From an uncultured Collinsella sp. (GTDB taxonomy: Bacteria > Actinomycetota > Coriobacteriia > Coriobacteriales > Coriobacteriaceae), in assembly GCA_900554985.1 (NCBI GenBank), contig USJQ01000004.1, positions 1-15,629 on the forward strand: a stretch of 15,629 bases of DNA. The letters are read 5' to 3'. Below the pieces are notes generated by a model. It had not been told where the DNA came from. It ran no database searches and worked only from the letters and a program-made list of their open reading frames with translations. Numbering within the stretch: the stretch's first letter is position 1; the number at the start of each line of letters is the position of its first letter. Made by a program: the position numbers and the translations under genes. Positions 1 to 8,648 of this stretch are shown here, in pieces.

Positions 1-98
1 GGGGCCGCGGGGGCGTTCGGCTAGGTGCGGGAACGGCCTATTTGCTCAATGTGTTCGGCTGAGATCGGAAATCAACCTTGTTTACCCATTCTTTGCTT

Positions 99-157
99 GT
101 TGACGCATCAACGGCGAACATCCATAATGCGCTTGTTTTAAATGTTGATGTATTAAC
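99..157. promoter_or_regulatory. Pair of palindromic operator-like sites upstream of the hydrolase
   Basis: Two 14-bp copies of one near-palindrome, GTTGAYGYATYAAC, lie at 99-112 (GTTGACGCATCAAC) and 144-157 (GTTGATGTATTAAC). They match at 11 of 14 positions, and all three differences are C/T changes. The first overlaps the -35 hexamer at 100-105. The second lies just downstream of the expected transcription start near 135. This is the usual geometry for a dimeric repressor with two operators about 45 bp apart. The regulator is not in the window and its family cannot be told from the site. Confidence 0.5.
100..128 (+). promoter_or_regulatory. Sigma70-type promoter of the alpha/beta hydrolase gene
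   Basis: TTGACG at 100-105 and CATAAT at 123-128 are separated by exactly 17 nt, each one mismatch from consensus. The expected start of transcription is near 135, giving a leader of about 43 nt before the ATG at 178. The ribosome site AGGAAAG sits at 165-171. This stretch is clearly more AT-rich than the neighbouring coding DNA, as expected for a promoter. Confidence 0.6.
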
Positions 158-177
158 ATCTTATAGGAAAGCTTCTT

Positions 178-1143
178 ATGTCTCAAAACGCACGTTCCCA
201 TCGAAAACTCAAGATAGCCGGCATCGTTGCGCTGGTGCTCGTTGTCGCGCTGCTGGGGTTTGCCGGCAACTTCTTGTTCGACTTTGCCCTGAATCCCCAA
301 GCGCCCTACACCATGAAGATGATGCAGGACGGCAAGGACGCCGAAAAGGGCGAGCAGATTGACGCCGAGGAGGGCGAGGCACGGGCGTGGTTTAAGGAAA
401 ACCGCGAGAGCAGCAGCCTCACCGCGGACGACGGGACCGAGCTTGCCGCCTGGTATTTTGCTGCGTCGGAGAGCACGCACGACTACGCCGTCTGCCTGCA
501 TGGATATACCAACGAGCCCATCGGCATGGCCCGATACGTCAAACGATTCCACGACCGCGGCATGAACGTACTCGCACCCGCCGCCCGCGCCCACGAGCGC
601 TCCGGCGGCGACTATATCGGCATGGGCTGGCCCGAGCGGCTCGATGTCGTTGCATGGATTGGGCGGATCGTTCAGGCTGACCCCGAGGCGCGCATCCTGG
701 TCTTTGGCGAGTCGATGGGTGCGGCAACCGCCATGGACGTCGCGGGGGAATCTCTGCCCGCAAACGTGAAATGCATTATCGAGGACTGTGGTTATACGAG
801 TGTTTGGGACGAGTTTTCTCTGCAGCTCAAGGACGTGTTCGGGCTGCCCAGCTTTCCCTTGCTCGATGTAGCAAACTTGGTGTGCAACGTGCGCGCGGGC
901 TACGACTTTCATAAGGCGAGCAGTGTGGAGCAACTCAAACACGCGACGGGTCCCATGCTGTTTATCCACGGCGACCAGGACACCTTTGTGCCGTACGACA
1001 TGCTCGACCAAAACTACGACGCGTGCGCCAGCAAGGTCAAGCAAAAGCTCACCATCCATGGCGCCACCCACGCCAAGAGTGCGCAAGTTAACCCCGAGCT
1101 CTACTGGAACACGGTCGACGACTTCCTCGACGAGTATTTTTAG
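178..1143 (+). CDS. Membrane-anchored alpha/beta hydrolase (YqkD-like)
   Basis: A 321-residue serine hydrolase of the alpha/beta-fold family, most like the YqkD-type group; its natural substrate is unknown. Residues about 11-36 form one hydrophobic helix after a basic N terminus, reading as an uncleaved signal anchor with the catalytic domain outside the membrane. The oxyanion-side motif is LHGYTNEP near residue 108. The nucleophile elbow GESMGA places the catalytic serine at Ser179. The acid is most likely Asp268 in GDQDTFVP and the base His298 in GATHAKS. IEDCGYTSVWDEF after the elbow is typical of this subgroup. The start is set by AGGAAAG six bases upstream of ATG. The gene is monocistronic: a promoter and two operator-like sites precede it and a strong hairpin follows 50 nt after the stop. 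It could be an esterase or peptidase; the fold is much surer than the activity. Confidence 0.88.
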   Translation: MSQNARSHRKLKIAGIVALVLVVALLGFAGNFLFDFALNPQAPYTMKMMQDGKDAEKGEQIDAEEGEARAWFKENRESSSLTADDGTELAAWYFAASESTHDYAVCLHGYTNEPIGMARYVKRFHDRGMNVLAPAARAHERSGGDYIGMGWPERLDVVAWIGRIVQADPEARILVFGESMGAATAMDVAGESLPANVKCIIEDCGYTSVWDEFSLQLKDVFGLPSFPLLDVANLVCNVRAGYDFHKASSVEQLKHATGPMLFIHGDQDTFVPYDMLDQNYDACASKVKQKLTIHGATHAKSAQVNPELYWNTVDDFLDEYF

Positions 1144-1193
1144 GCAAATAGTACGGTTTACTGGTCTATCTGACCCCCTAGCACTTCCGAAAA

Positions 1194-1224
1194 GCCGCCC
1201 GTGGGCACTGTGCTCACGGGCGGC
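1194..1224. terminator. Bidirectional intrinsic terminator between convergent genes
   Basis: A 14-bp stem with one G-T wobble (arms 1194-1207 and 1211-1224, loop CTG) built from GCCGCCCGTG and CACGGGCGGC. On the plus strand it is followed by CTTTGC, and on the minus strand by TTTTCGG. It lies between the convergent hydrolase and DUF362 genes and can serve both; the minus-strand T-run is better, so it fits the DUF362 gene best. Confidence 0.75.
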
Positions 1225-1275
1225 CTTTGCTAACGCTGCGCTACAAAAGCGCTTGATTTGTCCAATAGCTAGACG

Positions 1276-2481
1276 CTACTTGACCTCGATGAGCTCGTAC
1301 TCGCTCGTGCCCAAGCCGATCTTCTCGGCATGCGCGATGCACACGCGCCAGTCGGTGTCGGGATGCGTAATGCAGAAGGGGTCGTGCGCCTGCTCGCCCT
1401 CCAGATGCTCGTGGTTATGCTCCATCTTGGCCGCGCTATCGGTGAGCTCGGTGTTGGGCAGTGGCTCGGACGCCATGACGGCATCGGCGCAGGCCTGGTC
1501 GATGGCGACCGGGTCGAAGCTCGCGAACATGCCGATATCGTTGACGATAGGTGTGTCGTTTTCGGGATGGCAGTCGCAGTTGGGACTGATGTCCATGGCA
1601 AGCGAGATGTGGAAGCTCGGGCGGCCGTCGACAACGGCCTTTGTATACTCGGCGATCTTGCAGTTGAGCACGTCGGCCGCGGCGTCATAGCCGGGCTTGA
1701 TGCAGTCCTGGTTGCATGCCGCAATGCAGCGTCCGCAGCCCACGCAGCGATCGTGGTCGATGGTGGCCACGTGCACCGTGCGGGTGTTGCCGTTGGCAGG
1801 CTCGCGCTCGCGGGTGCCGTCGAACGAGACAGCGTTGTGCGCGCAAATCTTTTCGCAGGCACGGCAGCCAACGCAGTGCTCGGTCGAGACGTTCGGCTTG
1901 CCGGCGGCATGCTGCTCCATCTTGCCGGCACGGCTGCCGCCTCCCATACCCAGGTTCTTCATGGCGCCGCCAAAGCCGGCCTGCTCATGGCCCTTAAAGT
2001 GGGTGAGGCTGATCACGATATCGGCGTCCATGAGAGCCTGACCGATCTTGGCCTCGCGCACGTACTCGCCGCCCTCGACCGGGACGAGCGCCTCGTCGGT
2101 GCCCTTGAGGCCGTCGGCGATGATGATCTGGCAGCCCGTGGCATACGGGGTAAAACCGTTCTGGTAGGCGGTATCGATGTGCTCGAGCGCGTTTTTGCGG
2201 CTACCCACATAGAGCGTATTGCAGTCGGTGAGGAAGGGCTTGCCGCCCAGCTCCTTCACGACATCCGCGACGGCGCGGGCGTAGTTGGGGCGCAAAAAGC
2301 TCAGGTTGCCCAGCTCGCCAAAGTGAATCTTGATGGCGACGAACTTGTTCTCAAAGTCGATCTGCTCGATACCGGCGTGACGGATGAGGCGCTTGAGCTT
2401 GTCGAGCTGGCTCTCGCGAGCATGCGTGCGCAGGTTAGTGAAGTACACCTTAGCGGGTGCGGCGGGTGCGGCTGCGGTCAT
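1276..2481 (-). CDS. DUF362 domain protein with two 4Fe-4S clusters
   Basis: A 401-residue uncharacterised iron-sulfur protein. The N-terminal region, about residues 10-195, is the DUF362 domain, with KIHFGELGN at 51-59, FKGHEQAGFGGAMKNLGMG at 162-180 and a glycine-rich turn after it. A ferredoxin-like insert follows with two CxxCxxCxxxC motifs: Cys203, 206, 209, 213 and Cys246, 249, 252, 256. The DUF362 fold resumes with DISPNCDCHPENDTP near 297-311 and FASFDPVAIDQACAD near 319-333. There is no signal peptide or membrane helix, so it is probably cytoplasmic. The family is widespread in anaerobes; a redox role is likely but the reaction is unknown. The start ATG has GAGGGG about nine bases upstream. 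It stands alone: the gene upstream on this strand ends 2.5 kb away in another unit and a terminator hairpin follows. The His/Glu-rich stretch at 354-366 might bind metal. Confidence 0.88.
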   Translation of the reverse strand: MTAAAPAAPAKVYFTNLRTHARESQLDKLKRLIRHAGIEQIDFENKFVAIKIHFGELGNLSFLRPNYARAVADVVKELGGKPFLTDCNTLYVGSRKNALEHIDTAYQNGFTPYATGCQIIIADGLKGTDEALVPVEGGEYVREAKIGQALMDADIVISLTHFKGHEQAGFGGAMKNLGMGGGSRAGKMEQHAAGKPNVSTEHCVGCRACEKICAHNAVSFDGTREREPANGNTRTVHVATIDHDRCVGCGRCIAACNQDCIKPGYDAAADVLNCKIAEYTKAVVDGRPSFHISLAMDISPNCDCHPENDTPIVNDIGMFASFDPVAIDQACADAVMASEPLPNTELTDSAAKMEHNHEHLEGEQAHDPFCITHPDTDWRVCIAHAEKIGLGTSEYELIEVK

Positions 2482-2531
2482 AGATATATCCCCTCGGTCT
2501 ATATGGCGTTACAGACATAGAGGATGGTACC

Positions 2532-2550
2532 AGTTAAAGCAGAGTTAAAG
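2532..2550 (-). promoter_or_regulatory. Tandem CTTTAACT boxes upstream of the DUF362 gene
   Basis: Reading the minus strand, CTTTAACT occurs twice with CTG between, so the period is 11 bp, about one helical turn. The boxes lie 51-69 nt upstream of the DUF362 start codon, where an activator or the -35 region would sit. TTGACT overlaps the outer box, but no convincing -10 hexamer follows at 16-18 nt. The function is a guess from spacing and position. Confidence 0.3.
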
Positions 2551-2563
2551 TCAAGTACGGCAC

Positions 2564-2593
2564 CTAGTCATTGGGGACGTTCTTAAATGACTA
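2564..2593 (+). repeat. 30-bp repeat, copy 1, overlapping the FtsX permease stop codon
   Basis: This 30-nt sequence is identical to 6073-6102. Within it, TAGTCATT at 2565-2572 and AATGACTA at 2586-2593 form a perfect 8-bp inverted repeat around GGGGACGTTCTTA. Its last three bases, CTA at 2591-2593, are the complement of the TAG stop codon of the permease, so the repeat supplies the gene's stop. It could fold as a weak hairpin downstream of the permease gene. It looks like a short dispersed palindromic element rather than a classical terminator. Confidence 0.8.
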
Positions 2594-5257
2594 CTCTTGG
2601 ACTTTGAGGGCCTCGGCCAGGCTCACGCGCTTGATGGAGCGTGTGTGCAGCAGCGCCACGACCAGGTAGGTCGCAAAGCCAATGCCGACGCATGCAGCCA
2701 TAGACCAAGCGGGCACGTAGATCTCGATATTGCCGTTATAGGCGAGTAGCATCGAGCGGAAGATGGCCGTGAGCGAGCCAATAATGACCGGCAGGCTCAG
2801 CACGAGCGACGCCGCCACGCACAGCGTGATCGAGCGGATGTACAGATGCGAGATCTCGCTATCGCGATAGCCAAAGACTTTCATGTAGCTGATCGAACGG
2901 GCGCTGTGGTCGATCACCGCCTTGGTCAGCAGGTACATAAACAGCAGGAAGATAAACACCGCGAGCCCGACCATCATGCCGATCATTTTGCTCATCATGC
3001 CGATGAACTGGTCGCCCACGGCACGCATGTCGTCGGGCGTGGTGTCGCCGGCAAAGTAGCGCGCGTCGAGGTCGAGCTTCTCGTCGCTCACATAGCCGTT
3101 GAAGTAGGCCGCATCGTTGCCAAAGAGCTCGTTAAAGTCATCGATACTCATATAGATATTCATGTCCGACTTGGAGCCCCAGGCACAGTCCTTGCCCGCA
3201 TACTCAAGGGAATAATTCTCGCCCTCATACTTGTCGCCGAGCGTGACGTTCTGGCCCTCGCTCCAGCCAAACTTGTCGAGCAAGCCACCGCCAAAGACGA
3301 CGCGTCCGTCGCCGACGTCCAGCCCTTTCCAGTAGCGCGAATCGGGCGAGATGCCGTAGACAGAAATCGTCTCCTCGCCATTACCATCGCCGCGGTCGTA
3401 TTGCAGTTGGTAAACGGCATATTTCTCGGCCTGCGCGATTGCGCCCGCGCCGTTGTCAATCGTGTTGACCGGGTGAATGTCGTCGTTGTCGGTGTCGATC
3501 TTAGAGGCCTTGTCAATCAGGTCGATAGCCTCGTCGCGGTTGCAGCCGAGGATATCGGCAAGGTCATCGAGGCGCGCATAAAGCGCATCCTTCTTGTCCT
3601 GGACCTTGGTAAGCGCATCCTGCGCCGCAGTCAGGCTCTCGGCAGACGGAGATGCGGTCGCGGCATCGGCTGCCGTCTGCGCCGCATCGGCCGCGCCGTC
3701 AAGCTCGTCATCGGCATCTTGGGCGGCGGAAAGCAGCGCGCCGTCAACCGACTGCAAGCGCTCGAGTGCTGACCACTGCTCGCGCTCCTCGGCAGTGCCC
3801 TCGAGCTCCAGCGGCGCCTTGAGCGTGTACTGGTGCTCGGCGACCAGGCTTGTCTCGAGGTTGTCCGCGTAGTGCGTCATCGTGGGCAGAATCGCCAGGC
3901 CAAAGAGCAGCAGCAGCGAGGCAAACGCAATGCCCACAAAGAGCGTGGCAAAGTTGCCCAGGTTGCACAGAAAGATACGCAGGCGGAAGCGGGAAACAAA
4001 ACCCATGCGCTCCGGCAGTTGCATACCGCGCTTGGTGCCCGATTTGCCGCTCGCCTCGTGACGAAGGAACTGCAACGGCGTCTTGCCCATTTTGCGAAGC
4101 AGGCCCACCAGCGTGATGAGGATGAGCGCGGCGGCGGGAACCACGGCGCACTTCACAAAGATCTCCCAGCTCCAGTACACCTGGAAGGGCGGCAGGCTGT
4201 ACGAACCGTAATAGAGGCTGCGCATGGGCTCGGTAAAGAACACAACGCCGAGCGCAGTGCCCAAAAGCGCCGCGACCACGCCCACGATGGCGGGAAGTGC
4301 CAGGTAGTGCAGCACGATCTCGCGACGGCGATAACCGCTGGCGAGCAGCGTGCCGATGATGGCGCTCTCCTCCTCGATGGTGGCGTCGGTAAGGACCACA
4401 AAGACGAACGCCATGATCACGATGATGATGTCGAGCAACGTCGTCCACATCATGGAGTCGCCGTCCACGTCGTCGCGCGCATAGCCAATGCCCTGATTGG
4501 AATCGGCATCGATCAGATCGTCCACGCGCGCATCGGCATCGGTCAGCGCCTCGACCATATCCTGCTCGGCATCGGTGCGGTCCGCGACGGAAAGGTCGCG
4601 ATCGGTAAAGGTAAAGGAGTAGGTGTAGGCGGGTGCGCCGCCGGCATCTTCGAGCGCGGCAAAGCCGCCATCGGTGACCTCGGCCACGCCGTACGTGATG
4701 GTGTTCACCGTAAAGTCCGAATTGTCGAGGAACAGCGCCTGGCTATCGGGCTGGGTCATGATGCCGCAGATGGTGTAGGTGCGGCCCTCAAGCTCGACCT
4801 TATCACCCACGGCGAGGTCGTTGTTGGTGGCGAAGACACGGTCGATTGCCACCTCATCGTCCGTCTTGGGCTGCCTGCCTTCGCAGTAGGACGCAATGTC
4901 AACCTTGGTGCGATGCGCGTAGGTGCGCAGGGTGCGCTTGGTGCCGTCGTCGCCGGCGGTCTTTTTGATGATGGCGTCGATGGAGAAATTCTTGTAGAGC
5001 GTGACGCCGCCGACGTCGCCGGCTGCATCCTCGGCGGCCTTGAGTTGATCGTCGGTAGCCTCGAAGGAGGTGGTCACGCGGCCGTCCTCAATCGCGTACG
5101 CATCGCGCATGTCATCGATAAGGCAGCCGATGGAATGCGCTGCGAGCAAAAATCCCGAGGTGAGAGCGATGCTTCCGCACATAAGCAAAAAGATGCCCAG
5201 GTACTTGCCGATATTGCGGCGCAGCTCGCGCGGGAGACGTTTTGCGAGAGGTGTCAT
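2591..5257 (-). CDS. FtsX/MacB-type ABC transporter permease, duplicated architecture
   Basis: An 888-residue membrane subunit partnering the ATPase encoded just upstream. Hydrophobic segments lie near residues 18-40, 271-290, 315-341 and 365-387, then again at 435-457, 759-780, 806-830 and 850-870. That is two copies of the one-plus-three FtsX layout. The first extracytoplasmic region (41-270) contains a MacB-like core with GDKVELEGRTYTICGIM near 151-167. The second (458-758) begins with an Ala/Asp/Glu-rich, probably coiled-coil stretch at about 488-588. Cytoplasmic loops SGYRRREI (307-314) and FGYRDSEI (795-802) are the usual ATPase-contact sites, and the tail SLAEALKVQE is typical of the family. 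I chose ATG at 5257, eight bases after the ATPase stop; TTG at 5272 is an in-frame alternative without a better ribosome site. Members export lipids, peptides or virulence factors, or act as mechanotransmitters; the cargo cannot be told here. Confidence 0.88.
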   Translation of the reverse strand: MTPLAKRLPRELRRNIGKYLGIFLLMCGSIALTSGFLLAAHSIGCLIDDMRDAYAIEDGRVTTSFEATDDQLKAAEDAAGDVGGVTLYKNFSIDAIIKKTAGDDGTKRTLRTYAHRTKVDIASYCEGRQPKTDDEVAIDRVFATNNDLAVGDKVELEGRTYTICGIMTQPDSQALFLDNSDFTVNTITYGVAEVTDGGFAALEDAGGAPAYTYSFTFTDRDLSVADRTDAEQDMVEALTDADARVDDLIDADSNQGIGYARDDVDGDSMMWTTLLDIIIVIMAFVFVVLTDATIEEESAIIGTLLASGYRRREIVLHYLALPAIVGVVAALLGTALGVVFFTEPMRSLYYGSYSLPPFQVYWSWEIFVKCAVVPAAALILITLVGLLRKMGKTPLQFLRHEASGKSGTKRGMQLPERMGFVSRFRLRIFLCNLGNFATLFVGIAFASLLLLFGLAILPTMTHYADNLETSLVAEHQYTLKAPLELEGTAEEREQWSALERLQSVDGALLSAAQDADDELDGAADAAQTAADAATASPSAESLTAAQDALTKVQDKKDALYARLDDLADILGCNRDEAIDLIDKASKIDTDNDDIHPVNTIDNGAGAIAQAEKYAVYQLQYDRGDGNGEETISVYGISPDSRYWKGLDVGDGRVVFGGGLLDKFGWSEGQNVTLGDKYEGENYSLEYAGKDCAWGSKSDMNIYMSIDDFNELFGNDAAYFNGYVSDEKLDLDARYFAGDTTPDDMRAVGDQFIGMMSKMIGMMVGLAVFIFLLFMYLLTKAVIDHSARSISYMKVFGYRDSEISHLYIRSITLCVAASLVLSLPVIIGSLTAIFRSMLLAYNGNIEIYVPAWSMAACVGIGFATYLVVALLHTRSIKRVSLAEALKVQE

Positions 5258-5265
5258 GGCGCCGC

Positions 5266-5979
<714 letters not shown>

Positions 5980-6070
5980 GGTATCCCCCGTTGTTAGCCT
6001 CGTACTACTTTATGAGCGTAATAGTAAACCATGGCGAACTATTTTGGAGCGTGGCCTGGATTTTATTTCA

Positions 6071-6256
6071 GACTAGTCATTGGGGACGTTCTTAAATGAC
6101 TAGCTGTTGGGGACACTCTTTCGCCACCCGGCAGTTAGGGACGTTCCCTTTCTGCCGGCAGCTGGGGACAGTCCTTAGCAAGCCGGCGGTTCGGCAAAGA
6201 CTGTCCCCAATGACTAGTCGTTTAAGTCTGTCCCCAATGAGTACCCAATGACTAGG
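6071..6256. repeat. Array of GGGGAC-core palindromic repeats
   Basis: This gap between two ABC operons is packed with related short modules. The core GGGGACNNTC occurs on the plus strand at 6082-6091, 6109-6118, 6137-6146 (first base A) and 6164-6173, and on the minus strand at 6199-6208 and 6226-6235. Perfect inverted repeats are nested in it: TAGTCATT/AATGACTA (6074-6081 with 6095-6102), CCGGCAG/CTGCCGG (6128-6134 with 6152-6158), TGGGGACAGTC/GACTGTCCCCA (6163-6173 with 6199-6209), and a 17-bp outer pair (6071-6087 with 6203-6219). The 30 bases at 6073-6102 are identical to 2564-2593. The array begins four bases after the exporter operon's last stop, so it may act in 3' end formation. It resembles REP/BIME-type clusters. 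Confidence 0.8.
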
Positions 6257-6259
6257 TGG

Positions 6260-7465
6260 CTAGGCGTGGGATTTGGTGCGTGCGAGGGCTAGGCCTACGG
6301 CGGCGATGGCCGCGGCAAAGAGCACCGTGACGCCCAGGTCGCAGGCGATGTCGCCCAGCACGGTGGACGTCAGGTCCGCGGCGAGCGCCTTGCCGATCGC
6401 GTCGTTCACCCAATACGTCGGCACAAAATGCGCCGCGGTCTGCACGGCCGAGCCCATGAGCGACAGCGGCATCCAGGCGCCGCCCAAAAACGTCATGAGC
6501 ATGCCGAGTAAGTTGCCCACGCCGTTGAGCAGCTCCTCGCGCGCGCCCAAGCTCGACAGCGTAAAGCCAACGGCCAGCGGCGTGCACGCCAGGGCAAACG
6601 TCACCGCCAGCGCCAGACACACACGACCCGCGCCGACCTCGGCAACCGCGCCGGCAAAGCCCACGACGCCCATCATGCTCGACACGAGCCAAATGCAGAC
6701 GGTGAGCACGGCGGCGGCCGCAAACACGGCAAGCGAACGCTGACGCTCGGAGACCGGGCTGGCATCCATGCGGCGCACGCGCTCGGGCTCGTTCATGCCC
6801 GAGAACACCAGCCCCACCGACACGATGACCGACGAGATAACCGCATACGCGCCAAAGTTGAAATACGACTCGAGCGTGGCAGCAGCAGCCGAGTCGACCT
6901 TGACCTGCTCGATCTGGACCTCCGCGCGCTTTGCAGCGGCATGCTCGGCGGCCTTGGCAACATCGCCGTTAGAAGCAGCGGGCTCAAGCGCCGCCGCAGC
7001 GCCCGCGAGCGAGATCCAGCGCGAGGCCTCGGCAGACGAAAGCGCCGCCGCCATGGTGCCGGAACCGTAGGTCACGTCGAGCTTGGGCAGGGCCTCCCTC
7101 GCGCGGGCAGCCGCGACCAGGTCGTCCTCGAACCCCTCCGGGATAAAGAACACGCAGTCGGCGCTGCCCTTGGCACTATTGCTCTTGGAGAGCGCGTCCG
7201 CGAGGTCGTAGGTGTCGTCGCCGACGCCCGTGACCAGCTCAAAGCGCGAACCCAGATGTTTGGTAAGCGCACGCGAAAGATCGCTGTCGTCGCGATCGAT
7301 CACGATCACGTTGGTGTCGTAGGGCTTGTACTCGGTGAGCTGCGACGAGTTCCAGCTCACCGATGCCGCGATGAATACGCCCATGAGCGAAATGAACACC
7401 GTGTAGATAAGCAGATAGAGCGGGTGTGCGAGCGCCATGCGAAGCGCGGTCTTAAAGGTGCTCAT
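6260..7465 (-). CDS. ABC-2 type exporter permease (second permease of the operon)
   Basis: A 401-residue integral membrane subunit of the ABC-2 (ABC2_membrane_3-like) class. It has one helix at about 14-34, a large extracytoplasmic domain (35-203) and five C-terminal helices near 204-223, 245-267, 280-304, 314-338 and 376-396. LGGAWMPLSLM near 327-337 is the conserved penultimate-helix region of this family. The start is ATG at 7465, preceded by a strong GGAAGGAG six bases away. That ribosome site and ATG lie inside the end of the preceding permease gene (14-nt overlap), so translation of the two is probably coupled. With its neighbour it should form a heterodimeric channel driven by the upstream ATPase. 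Such exporters move antimicrobial peptides, drugs or lipids; the cargo is not visible. The extracytoplasmic domain is rich in alanine (about 138-200) and weakly conserved-looking. Confidence 0.87.
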   Translation of the reverse strand: MSTFKTALRMALAHPLYLLIYTVFISLMGVFIAASVSWNSSQLTEYKPYDTNVIVIDRDDSDLSRALTKHLGSRFELVTGVGDDTYDLADALSKSNSAKGSADCVFFIPEGFEDDLVAAARAREALPKLDVTYGSGTMAAALSSAEASRWISLAGAAAALEPAASNGDVAKAAEHAAAKRAEVQIEQVKVDSAAAATLESYFNFGAYAVISSVIVSVGLVFSGMNEPERVRRMDASPVSERQRSLAVFAAAAVLTVCIWLVSSMMGVVGFAGAVAEVGAGRVCLALAVTFALACTPLAVGFTLSSLGAREELLNGVGNLLGMLMTFLGGAWMPLSLMGSAVQTAAHFVPTYWVNDAIGKALAADLTSTVLGDIACDLGVTVLFAAAIAAVGLALARTKSHA

Positions 7466-8639
7466 AGCGGCTCCTTCCAAAGATCAGCGTAGCGGCGGCG
7501 ACAAACACCAGCGTCATGAGGACCAGCGCGCCGGCGCGAACGACAAAGGGGCCCAAGTCCTCAAAGAAATACAGGCGGTTGAACATGTCGCAGACAAGCT
7601 TGACGGTGTTGAGCCAACACTCGGCCGGGCAGGCGCGGGCGACGTCGTCGGCAAGCGCCATCGCCGGCTCGCCGTAGAGGCCGGCGAACAGGGCGCACGT
7701 GGTGGCAAAGCCCGTGAGGATGCCCGACTTGGACGCCTTGCCGCCCTTAACGGGAAGCGTGCCCACAAAGAGCCCCAAGCCCGTGGCGGCAAGCGCGGAA
7801 GCGGCGGCGCCCACCAAACACAGCCCCTCGCGCCCGCCAAAGTCGACGCCCACGACTAGGCGCACGTAGCCGATCGCGATCACCATCGAAGCAAAGGAGA
7901 CCAGCCACGAGCCGACAAAAATGCCGGCCAGCGACGCCGTCTTGGAAAGGCCGCCCACGCAGCGGCGCGCGCCAAGGCCCGACAGATTGGGCTGCAGGTC
8001 GACAACGCTCAAGGCGGCAAACTCGGCAGACATCATCGCGACCAGGCCAAAAAGCGCGTAATAGTAGATGACCGTGCCGTCGGGCGTGGTGCGCGTAAGG
8101 CTCACGCGACGGGTGCCGCCCTCGAGCGACAGGGCGCGCGCAACCGCCTCGGGGTCGGCGAGTGCCGCCGGGTTGTCCTGGGCAATCTGGGACATGAGCT
8201 CGGCATTTTGTGTATACGAGCTTGCCACCGTCTCCAGGATGCTGCGATCGGTGAGCACCGATGATGCGCGCGAGCTGTCGTAGCTCGAAAGCAGTGTGAG
8301 CTTGGGCGTGCCCGCGTCGTCGACCGTATAGATACCCGCGACCTCACCGGCCTTGAGCGCATGGTTCGCAGCAGCCGCGTCGTCGCACTCGTGAATCTTG
8401 AGCAGCTGGTCGTCGCCCTCCTTGGCAAGCGACGTCGCCACATCCTTAAAGGTCGAAGCGTCCCAGGCCTCGTCCGCCACGATGGCAACCGGCACCGGAT
8501 CGACCGTGCCGTCGGAGCTGAGGTTCGCAAACATAAACATGAACATCGTGGAAAGCGCGATGGGAAAGAGAGCGCCCCAGACCCACGTGCTCGGCCGGCG
8601 CAGCAGCGTCTTGACCGTGGTGATGATGGTGTTGAACAT
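7452..8639 (-). CDS. ABC-2 type exporter permease (first permease of the operon)
   Basis: A 395-residue ABC-2 permease with the same plan as its downstream neighbour: an N-terminal helix at about 19-40 after a basic stretch (KTLLRRPSTW), an extracytoplasmic domain to about 185, then a block of five helices. Short basic loops such as GLGARRCVGGLSK probably face the ATPase. The start ATG lies nine bases after the ATPase stop, with GGGGGCGG just upstream. Its last codons carry the ribosome site and start codon of the next permease. The two proteins are only generally similar, so they look like an old paralogous pair forming a heterodimer rather than a recent duplication. The family fits efflux of amphipathic compounds or self-protection against bacteriocins; which one is not decided by the sequence. 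Confidence 0.87.
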   Translation of the reverse strand: MFNTIITTVKTLLRRPSTWVWGALFPIALSTMFMFMFANLSSDGTVDPVPVAIVADEAWDASTFKDVATSLAKEGDDQLLKIHECDDAAAANHALKAGEVAGIYTVDDAGTPKLTLLSSYDSSRASSVLTDRSILETVASSYTQNAELMSQIAQDNPAALADPEAVARALSLEGGTRRVSLTRTTPDGTVIYYYALFGLVAMMSAEFAALSVVDLQPNLSGLGARRCVGGLSKTASLAGIFVGSWLVSFASMVIAIGYVRLVVGVDFGGREGLCLVGAAASALAATGLGLFVGTLPVKGGKASKSGILTGFATTCALFAGLYGEPAMALADDVARACPAECWLNTVKLVCDMFNRLYFFEDLGPFVVRAGALVLMTLVFVAAATLIFGRSRYEHL

Positions 8640-8648
8640 GGCCGCCCC

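Noticed and set aside
1..62. Possible 3' end of an upstream gene (frames ending at 22-24 or 60-62)
   Set aside because: Two frames could each be a short C terminus (GAAGAFG or one ending YLLNVFG), and nothing in the window decides between them or shows either is coding.
82..1086. Long open frame on the minus strand opposite the hydrolase
   Set aside because: The plus-strand gene has a full catalytic triad, promoter and ribosome site; the antisense protein shows no family features and is a by-product of GC-rich codon use.
7466..7480. TTG start for the second ABC-2 permease
   Set aside because: The codons from this TTG are the ribosome site GGAAGGAG itself; ATG at 7465 is correctly spaced from it.
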